64,000 bases of DNA. It comes from Saprolegnia diclina VS20 (taxonomy: Eukaryota; Oomycota; Saprolegniomycetes; Saprolegniales; Saprolegniaceae). The translations under genes and the position numbers were made by a program. A model generated the notes under the pieces. That model did no database searches, was not told the origin of the DNA, and was given only the letters and a program-made list of their open reading frames with translations. Numbering within the stretch: the stretch's first letter is position 1; the number at the start of each line of letters is the position of its first letter. The stretch lies in the NCBI RefSeq assembly GCF_000281045.1, contig NW_008246072.1, forward strand, positions 778,399-842,398, given 5' to 3'. This document shows positions 53,274 to 61,513 of this stretch, in pieces.

Positions 53274-53891
53274 ATGGAAGCGACAGCCGAAGGGACGTTC
53301 GAGGCGACGCCACAAGGCCGGCCGAGCTTCCGCGATGGGACCGAGGCCAAGGCCAAGGCGCCGAAGCGCGGGCTGCGCCATCGACTCACCTACCTCGACA
53401 AGCTCCGCATCATCGACCACTTCCGCGCGACGGGCAGCATGCCCGAGACGCTCCACCACTTCTTCCCGCGCCTCGTCGGGCGGGCGCTCGATACGAAGCG
53501 CAAGAACATCTACAAGTGGGCGAGCATCCGGGCCGACATTGAGAAGAAGGCCAAGCACCCGATTCATGGGTCGCAGACCAACTCGCGCCCGAAAGGCGTG
53601 GGTACGACGCTCTCGCCGGCGGCCGAGGACCAGATCCTCGAATGGATCGTGCATTTGCGCAACAACGCCGTGCCCGTGACCGAAGACATGCTCCAAGCCA
53701 AGGCGCTCGAGGTCGCCAAGGCCTTTGGCTTCTCGGCGACGCAGTTCAAGGCCGATTGGCACTGGCGCAAGCGCTTCATCAAGCAGTACCACCTCATGCC
53801 CGAGTCGCCGCCCTCGTCGCCCGCCCCTAGCGACAGTGACAACGACAACGAGACGCATCAGCATCAGCACGTTCGAACTGTACAGCTCTAA
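53274..53891 (+). CDS. CENP-B/Tc5-type helix-turn-helix DNA-binding protein
   Basis: A single exon of 205 aa. The N-terminal part (RLTYLDKLRIIDHFRATGSM, NIYKWASIRADIEKKA) and middle part (EDQILEWIVHLRNNAVPVTE, DMLQAKALEVAKAFGFSATQ, DWHWRKRFIKQYHL) form the two HTH units of the pogo/Tc5-transposase and CENP-B type. There is no DDE catalytic domain; the C-terminus is a short Ser/Asp-rich tail. It is probably a domesticated transposase-derived DNA-binding protein. The frame is intact with host-like codon use. The 294 nt before it (52980-53273) show no gene. Confidence 0.75.
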   Translation: MEATAEGTFEATPQGRPSFRDGTEAKAKAPKRGLRHRLTYLDKLRIIDHFRATGSMPETLHHFFPRLVGRALDTKRKNIYKWASIRADIEKKAKHPIHGSQTNSRPKGVGTTLSPAAEDQILEWIVHLRNNAVPVTEDMLQAKALEVAKAFGFSATQFKADWHWRKRFIKQYHLMPESPPSSPAPSDSDNDNETHQHQHVRTVQL

Positions 53892-53944
53892 TAATGCGCT
53901 CTCAACGCTCTCGCTCCTTCATGGTCGATGTACAGTAGTTATTA

Positions 53945-55959
53945 CTATTTCGCACTGCCATAGATGCGCCGAACGACGTTGCTGCGACTGTACGTTGTCG
54001 TTCTCGCTGTCTTGGCCTGCATTGCGGCCGCGTGGAAGGGGTCCTTGACCTTCTTCTGGACATCGAGGTGCAGGACGGGCGTCGCCTTCTTGGAGGCGAC
54101 CATGTACGCGTCAAGGCGACGCTCTTGGCGAAACTGCTGCACTTGGGCCAAGTGCTGGCGCTGGGCCATAATCTCCTGGAGCTCCTTCTCCCGCTGGAGC
54201 CGCGTCTCCCGCAAGAGCTTCTCCGAGGCCTACAAACCCTCGGCAGTCGCGCGACGGACCATGAGAACGAACGTACGAGTCGGTGGGCATGTTCGAGGAG
54301 AGACCGGTCGTGGACCTCCCGCTCGCGCTGCTCCTTGGCCAACTCCATTTGATGGGCATAGCTACACATACGCAACATATCAGTATGACGGGATGCAAGA
54401 TGGCAAAGATGTACAAGGTCTCGAGCGCGGCCTCCTTCTTCTTGTGGTCTTGTTGAATCGTATGGAGGGCGGCGGCCGTCGCCTCGTGCTCTTGACGCAC
54501 GCGCTCGCGCTCCATCTCGAGGAGCGAGTCCATGGTCTGCTTCAGGTGCTTCTCTTCCTACAGCACGTTGGCATCGGCGCATCGTGCTCGCAGAGGTCGT
54601 ACGACACGCTTTTGGTCCAACCCGAGCGAAATGCGCTGGCGCCGAAGCTCGTGGTGGATCTTGATGGCGCGAATCTAGGATCTTATAGTATCAATGTATC
54701 AATATAGGTCAAAATGGCGTACGCGTTCGACTTGCTGCGTATGCTGTTGCTGCTGCAGCGCACGCCCGAGCCGGTCGTGCTCTTGCTTTTCCCGCTAGTG
54801 TGAAAAGAGAGTGGGAAAGCATGTTGAACGAGGTACGTACGTGGCGCAGGCTGTGCACGTGGTCGCTGAGAACAGCCTTGTACCGCGCTTGGTGCAGTCG
54901 CTCGGTCGCGCCAAGGAGGGGTTGCGGCTGCAGTCGTTTTGGAGGCAACGCAGACGCCGATGTCCGCAAAGACGACGCCATGGAGACCCCGCCGTACGAC
55001 AGCATGTCCTCGAGCCGGAGCTTGGCAGGGAGGCTGGATCGATCGCCGCTTCGGTTCATGGCTGTGGCGACCGGCGCCGGTGGAGGACTCGCTTTTCGCA
55101 GATGTTCGGCTGCGTGCACGGGTAAAGGCAGAGGCAACGGCGTGTCACTCTCGTCCGGTTCGACGTGCTCGTTCTCGTCGCCGGGTCCTTCTGTCGCATT
55201 CGCATGCTCCTCCTCGTCTTCGTCGTCTGGATGAAAGCTAAAGATGGACGTATCGTCGAGCTCGCCCTTTTCGCTGCCCGTGAACGAGACGGAAGAGACG
55301 CTGCCAAAGGCTGCGCTGGGCGGTGAGCCGCGCCGCGTCTGACTCGGCTTTGGGTTGCGCGATGACGCTGACGATGATGCACTGGACGCAGATGCTACGG
55401 ACGCGCGTCGACTGCTGCGTGTCGACGACGACGCGCTGGGCATGGGCACGTACCGGCCGTACGCTTGCGTGGTCAAGAGCCCCGTCTCGTCGTCCGGCGG
55501 TCGCTTGGCGCGCTTGCTCGCTGTCGGTTTCTTGGATCGCTTGATGTAGTAGGTCTCGTGGAGACTGCGGTCGCTCTCGCTGGACGCGTCGTCGTTGCGC
55601 TGGGAGCGGCGCAGCATTTGATACACGTGGGTGAGGACGCGGACAAGGTCCCGGATCGCGGCCAAGTCGCCAGTACACACTTTAACGCCGGTCACGTTGG
55701 CGAGGTCGTCCGAGAGCATGGCGGCGGCGAGCGCATCAACAACGCGTTGAGCGTTCTCGCTGTAGTCGGCGATTGTCTTGGGCTCACGAACGACGTTCTC
55801 AAGACGCAGCTCAAAGAGGCGCTCGTACAGCGCGACGCTCATTGAGGAGACGCTGGCCACGAGCTCAGGCACGGTCTTGAAGGTCCGGTCGCCAAAGCCT
55901 GTGAGCCGCAAGAGCGCGTTCGTCTCTTCAATGAGGCGTGCTTCGTCTCGGTCCATCAT
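53945..55959 (-). CDS. CEP95: CEP95-like centrosomal coiled-coil protein
   Basis: Six exons on the minus strand: 55959-54841, 54794-54723, 54674-54606, 54557-54415, 54361-54277, 54229-53945 (590 aa; human CEP95 821). The N-terminal domain (ETNALLRLTGFGDRTFKTV, VALYERLFELRLENVV, SENAQRVVDALAAAMLSDDL, VTGVKVCTGDLAAIRDLVRV) follows the CEP95 calponin-homology-like start. A long Ser/Arg- and Asp/Glu-rich linker follows, then a coiled coil spread over the last five exons (RHREKQEHDRLGRALQQQQ, KETRLQREKEL-like, AQRQHLAQVQQFRQER). A centrosome/basal-body role is expected. The first ATG of the frame is used as the start. Confidence 0.75.
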
Positions 55960-56279
55960 CTTGCCGTTAGTAGCCAACGTGGTGGCCGAAATATCGAAGG
56001 TGCAACCGCCCGACCGTTCGATTTTTTCGAGATTGGATTTTTACCAATCCACGACGTGGCATCCATTTGGTGGGTTCCAATTGGCTAGTGAAATCTCAAT
56101 TCAGCCAATGGCCTGCCACGGCTGCACGATCGCAACACGGTTTGTCGATGCCACGACCATCAGACAGCGAAACCTACTCTACCTTGCGCTAGCCCATGGG
56201 CAGACCGAGCGAAGCGACCTTCTCTGCGTGGCGTCCTCATCACCGCTAGGTAGATGAAACATGTATGTATTCCCGAGGC
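55960..56279. other. Intergenic, no gene seen
   Basis: Between the CEP95-like start and the transporter stop, both on the minus strand. Confidence 0.4.
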
Positions 56280-57881
56280 TTAGCCGCGGCGCTTGGAGAC
56301 GGTGCACATGTGAACGGGTCCTTTTTGGCTCGACGACGTAGCAATGATGGCTTCGGTCGCATCGTGCGCTTCCGTCTTCTTGTTGGCGGCGAGCACGACA
56401 AGACATGTGCCGGCGATGACAAGGACGCCGCCGATCCACGTAAGGATGCCGGGGATGCTATCGACGCCGAGGAGAACGCCGATTGCTGTCGCGAGCACGG
56501 GCTCGAGGAGCATGACGACGCTCACAACGATCGGGTCAAAGTACTTCATGACGCTAATGTAGCCCATCGTGCCGATGATCGTGCACACAAACACGAGGTA
56601 GAGCTCGATGCCGAGGCGGTCGCTTTGGATCCAGCCAAAGAGTCCGATCGTGTCGTCGATGCTCCAGAGGTCGTTGGGGATCCCAAGGACGTAAAAGACG
56701 GGAAAGTGCAGTAGCATAGTGACCACAAAGAGCAGCGTCATGTAGAGGAAGACGTCCATGTCTGCGCGAAGCTTCTTGGCCGTGAGGAGGTAGAAGACCC
56801 CACCGACAGCGCCGATGAGCGCAACCACATCGCCTTGCCACGACGGCGGCACCGCACTCGAGTTGGCGTCGACGCCCGAGTGATCCAGAGTGGTGACGAC
56901 GCCGCCAACGATGCCAAGGGCCGACCCGAGCGCTTCAAAGAGCACGACGGGCTTGCCGAGCAGCACCTTGCCGAGCACGATGAGGAGCGAGTGGCAGTTG
57001 TTGAAGATGTAAGCGTGTCCGATCGACGTGTGGTTGAGCGACCAGAGAAAGGTCATGAGGAAGAGCGCGTACGAGACGCATGAGAAGAGGAAGACGAGCA
57101 AAAGCGACGGCGTCCAGCGCGGCCACCCGTACGCGTGGACCGAGTAGAATGCAAACGGAAGGAACCCGAGGATCGACGCGGTCGTGCGCCAGAAGAGCTT
57201 GACGAACGGGTCGACGCCGGCTTGGAGGTCGAGCGCGGCGCCCAGCGACGAGATGGTGAGGAGCGCGGCAATGAGGAGCGCGTACCCGACGAACGGCACG
57301 CGCTTCTCGACGACGAGCTGCACGTGCATGACGTGGTGCGCATCCGACCCACTCTCGTACACGGTCTCGACGCTCACGTGCGTTATGTCGGTCGGGAGGT
57401 GCGAGAACCGCCGCACGAGCGACGACTCGGTGCTCTCGTCGAGGTACACGTCGGACGGCGTCGACTCGGGCACGGCGAGGACATACTCGGTCGCGTCTTC
57501 CGCGACCGGAATCAACAGCGCACTGCGCGACGTGAGCAAGAGCGGCGCGGGCACGGGCAGCGGCAGCGGCGTCGTGGCCTCTAGAAAGGCCGCTTTTCGC
57601 CGCTCGACAATGTGCTTTGCCGTGACTTGGAGCCGACCAATCGTCCGCACCGCGGTCTGGAGCTTGGCTTTTGCCGTCCGGGGTCGTGTCACGGGCAAGA
57701 GCGACGTTGTCTCGGAGGGATGCAGCACGAGCTGGTCGACGCCGACGACAAAGCCGTCGAACGCATGCGGCGCCGTGACCACGTGCTTGGACTCGCTCTG
57801 AAGGCCGGCCACAAGGTCTTCTTCGGGCACGCCCGCGATGCGACTCAGCGCCTCGAGGTCCAGCGCGTAGACGTCGCCCAT
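56280..57881 (-). CDS. DMT-superfamily (EamA-like) ten-helix transporter
   Basis: A single exon of 533 aa starting MGDVYALDLEALS. About 195 soluble N-terminal residues are followed by ten hydrophobic segments, from FVGYALLIAALLTISSLGAA to WIGGVLVIAGTCLVVLAA, in two five-helix halves typical of EamA/drug-metabolite transporters. Signature-like stretches are SLNHTSIGHAYIFNNCHSLL, EALGSALGIVGGVV and VVSVVMLLEPVLATAIGVLL. The substrate is not predictable. The long N-terminal extension before helix 1 is unusual for the family. In-frame codons upstream of 57881 lack an ATG. Confidence 0.85.
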   Translation of the reverse strand: MGDVYALDLEALSRIAGVPEEDLVAGLQSESKHVVTAPHAFDGFVVGVDQLVLHPSETTSLLPVTRPRTAKAKLQTAVRTIGRLQVTAKHIVERRKAAFLEATTPLPLPVPAPLLLTSRSALLIPVAEDATEYVLAVPESTPSDVYLDESTESSLVRRFSHLPTDITHVSVETVYESGSDAHHVMHVQLVVEKRVPFVGYALLIAALLTISSLGAALDLQAGVDPFVKLFWRTTASILGFLPFAFYSVHAYGWPRWTPSLLLVFLFSCVSYALFLMTFLWSLNHTSIGHAYIFNNCHSLLIVLGKVLLGKPVVLFEALGSALGIVGGVVTTLDHSGVDANSSAVPPSWQGDVVALIGAVGGVFYLLTAKKLRADMDVFLYMTLLFVVTMLLHFPVFYVLGIPNDLWSIDDTIGLFGWIQSDRLGIELYLVFVCTIIGTMGYISVMKYFDPIVVSVVMLLEPVLATAIGVLLGVDSIPGILTWIGGVLVIAGTCLVVLAANKKTEAHDATEAIIATSSSQKGPVHMCTVSKRRG

Positions 57882-58053
57882 GCTTGTTGTACTCTGCCAC
57901 ACAACCCCAAAATTGCGATCTTTTTCGCCGCTTTTGATTGGTTCAAATGCAACGCCAAGGATCCAATCACAAGCACGAGATCCAAGTCGCGCCAGATCCA
58001 GATCCAGATTTCCAACGCACAATAACTAGATGTGGTTCATGCGATATCAACAG

Positions 58054-60162
58054 CTATTCGTCAAAGACGAGGGGCTTCTTGGCCTTTGGTGGCTCGGAGC
58101 GGCCAACGCGAAGGTGCTCGGGCGCATACTTGCGGTGCATCAAGCTCACAAGTGTCTTGAGCTATCGACGCCATGGAGCTCGCGTCAGAGAGAGGGTCAC
58201 GCCTACCTGGTGCCATTCTTCGCACTGCATCGCCTTGTTGGCGTCCGCGAGCAAGTCGAGTTTGCCCAAGAGCAGCGAAATGTCTTGGGTCTTGGCGTCA
58301 TTCAGATAGGCTTGGAGCGCGAGGTCCATGAGCCCGATCTTCATGCAAATCATCTCGTAGGGCGGCGCGGTCACGTGCACGTTGTTTTGCGCATACGTGT
58401 GCGTGAGCGAGTCGACGAGCGCTGCGACAATGTCGATCACAATGTGGTAGCCGACAGGAAACTCGAGCGGTTCCTCCTAATAGCCGCATGAGGGTTTGCA
58501 TTCGAATGATACTCGAGTACGTTGGCGGCGCCGTTTTGGTCGATGCGGTGCTGCAGCACGTAGACCGCAAGGCCGGTCGTGAGCTGCGTGCCACGGTCCG
58601 TGCGCGGCAGCCGCCGGGCGATCGTGAGCCAGCCCGCCGCCGACTTGAAGTAGCCTTCGCTGCCGCTCGCAATCTTCATGATGAGCTTGCGCGCATAGTC
58701 GCGTCGCCACTCGCGCGGGGTAAACTGGTCTAAGAGCGCTTCCAGCGCATACGACGTGAGCTCGAGCAGCTGCGGGCGGATCGTCGTCTCAAACTGCAGC
58801 CGGAGAAAGAATACAACCGCGCAAAACGTGTCAAAGTCGGGCAGCTTCATGCTCTCGGTGCGGAGCGCGAGGATGAAGACCATGACCGTGTACTCCATGT
58901 TGAGCGACGGGAACGGCAGCGCGTCATTGACTGTTGTCGTCTCACGCGTCGACGCACGCTGGACGCTGTTGAGCCCGCGCTTCGTCTCCTGGAAGCCGTA
59001 GAGCTTGAAGGTTGCGAGAAAATGGTCGAGCTCCAAGCTCTTGGCGGCCATACTGATCGGCAGCGGGACGTGCTGGGCGAGAAGCGCCGACGGGAGGCCG
59101 TTCGTAAACTACTCGAACCCACTTGAGCCCATTGAAGCAGTGATCAAAGCAATGGAGCGACCTGGACGATGTCGCTCTTGTTGGATGTCAGAAGGAGGAA
59201 CAGGTTGAGAAAGGCGCCGCGGACAATGTGGTCATTCGGGTGGGCGCCGACTACGAGTATGTCGTGCGACGTGAGCCAAGTGCTGTGACGATAACCTCTA
59301 CCTACCAAGGGCAAAGAGGTAGGCGGTAATCGGCGCAGGGGCTTCGACGAGCCCGCATTTCTCATGCAAATAGATCAAGATGATTTTGGAGTGAAGGAGC
59401 GACCCGAGCTCTTCGAGGTTGTCTGACACACATCATTAGCCATCGTGGGTGAACGAGAGATGGACCTGTGGCCAGGGCGATCGCGTCGTAGAGAAGAGCC
59501 AGGTCCGCGTCGTCCGTCTTGACGCTCTCGAAACGGGGCAGCGGAATCGGCTACGACGACGAAGAGTCCATACCTATGGAAGACCCGAGATGCTACCTCG
59601 GTCATAGGCTCAAAGACGTAGCCAAATTGCTCGGTCTCGGCCTGCTTTTCGATCGAGAAGAGGTGTTCGTCGGCCTGGAGGTCCTTGAGGTTGGCCGCGA
59701 TCTCGCTGTCCATGACGTGGTCTTGCTCCTGGATCTCGGCCGTCTCTTGCATGATCTTTTGCAGCTTGCGCGTGTGTTCCTTCTTCTTCTCGACTTCGGC
59801 GCTGTCGGCCGCGAGGAGCGCGTCGAGGCTGTCGAGGAGCGGAATACCACTCGCCGTTTCCTTGCGCTTGTTCACGCGCTTCCTACACAAAGCATGAACA
59901 TCAGTGCATGTAGTCATACATACTTGATGGGTCGCGTGTCCTTGAGCTGGCGCAGAATGTCCACGTCCGAGTCTTCGCTGCCATCGTCCGCGCCCTGCTT
60001 GGGCTTCTTCAAGGCCGCTTTCCGTGGGTGCTGCGGCGCCGCCTTGGCGCGGCTGGGCGGCTTGCGCTCGGGGCTTGGCGACGCCTCTCGGCTCGGCGGC
60101 GCGTCGGCAGCGGCCTCGACCCGGGCTTGGACGCGTGAGCTTCGTCGCATCGCTTGCAGCAT
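58054..60162 (-). CDS. SLF2/FAM178-like protein (possible SMC5/6 localisation factor)
   Basis: Eight exons on the minus strand: 60162-59924, 59882-59597, 59550-59466, 59422-59306, 59250-59162, 59108-58521, 58476-58207, 58161-58054 (593 aa). The N-terminus is basic and disordered (RRSSRVQARVEAA, RKAALKKPKQGADDG), then a coiled coil (EKKKEHTRKLQKIMQETAEI), then an all-helical domain: EELGSLLHSKIILIYLHEK, NDHIVRGAFLNLFLLLTSNK, LDHFLATFKLYGFQE, SLNMEYTVMVFILALRTESM, LTIARRLPRTDRGTQLTTGL. The last of these resembles the LPD..RGKQLR...L signature of FAM178. The family recruits the SMC5/6 complex in animals. The assignment rests on pattern only. Confidence 0.5.
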
Positions 60163-61513
60163 GCTGTCGGGATCCTGCACTCCTTGCCGACTCCAATTGT
60201 TTTTTAATTATTTAAAACGATCGGTTTTTGAGCAACCAATCGAGACAGTCTTGATAAAACCCAGACAGGCCGCACGGGCTTGTGTGCTAGACTGCAACTA
60301 GAAAAGTGAACTAGAACTACTAACTGCTGGCACCCTGGCACGGGCTCGGTACACCCCCATAACAACGGTCTTCCCGTAGGACGATCTCCAACGATGACAT
60401 CACCTCGTCCCCGGCCCTGTGGTTCGAGAGCTGACTAGATATGAATATCCAGTGCTCAACTACTGCATGAGGCTACTGCATGAGGCAGCAACTGCCTCTC
60501 AGCGCTGATCGTTGCAGGTGTGCTGTACATAGCGCTCGTGCTATGCGTGGAGCTTCATGCACAGAACGACTACTAGTATAGCACTGGCTTGGCTTGGCTT
60601 TTCTGGGGTGCAATGTGTCGAGCGTCGCAGGTTGGCTCTCATCAACCGACGAGCCACGTGTCGCTGACCCACGCTAACTCGCAACCAAGCAAGACTAGAG
60701 TACTAGCTCGACGCGCGGTCGCCACGCCTCGAACGTCATACAGGAGCCACCCGGCGCGGTCGATGCGACCATTGGCAAACCCTATTCCCCAGTTGGTACA
60801 ACCACTAGCTACCGGTACCCGAGACGCGGAACGTTGGCGGCCAAGCCGAGGAGCGAAGGCCAGCCTGTCTCTGTGAGCAGTGTGCCCACCATTATGCTCG
60901 ATACCAGAGGAGCTCGGTTGCTGCTTGTTGACCGAACCTTGGCGCGACCACGACCTGTGCACCACACCAGGCGCGCGTCGTGTCGCTTGTCCTGCGCAGT
61001 AACCCCGTTTCCCTCCACAGCGTCAAACTCGACCTTCGCCACCAACACCAGCGACGGTGGTCGCGATTCGGATACTGCCGTCGTCGTTGCAGCCGGTACT
61101 CGTAGTCGCAGCTTCGGTTAGCCGATCGACGTGGTCGAAGTCGGCACGCTTGCAGCGCAGAACGCTGGGGTAGAACCACTGGGGCGGTCCAACAACACAC
61201 TAATATTGTCCATAATTCCATCAATAATTACATGAAAAAATACATAAAAAGAGGACCCGAGCGCGCTCGTGGTGGGCCGACCATCGATCAATTGGGCTGC
61301 GACGTGGCGCGACGAGGGCTGGCGACGGCGTCGGTCCATGTTGAATGGACGGTTCTGACGCCCTGCGCAATTCGGCAAATATATTAATATTGCGGGTTTT
61401 TGGGCTTTTGGCTGCAATATTAAATTCGTTTCTCGCATCCAATCAGCGTGCGCGGCCGGCTTTGTGTTCGTTTATTTTATTTTTTGCCGACAGCAACCCC
61501 TGGCCGAAGCATC
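60163..61513. other. Long intergenic spacer, no gene seen
   Basis: It lies between the divergent SLF2-like (-) and PHD-DDT-WHIM (+) genes. Short frames only. The 60 nt at 61200-61260 and 61370-61430 are AT-rich and may be promoter sequence. Confidence 0.4.

Noticed and set aside
53274-53891. An active pogo/Tc5 transposon
   Set aside because: There is no DDE domain, and no terminal repeats were recognised around the gene.
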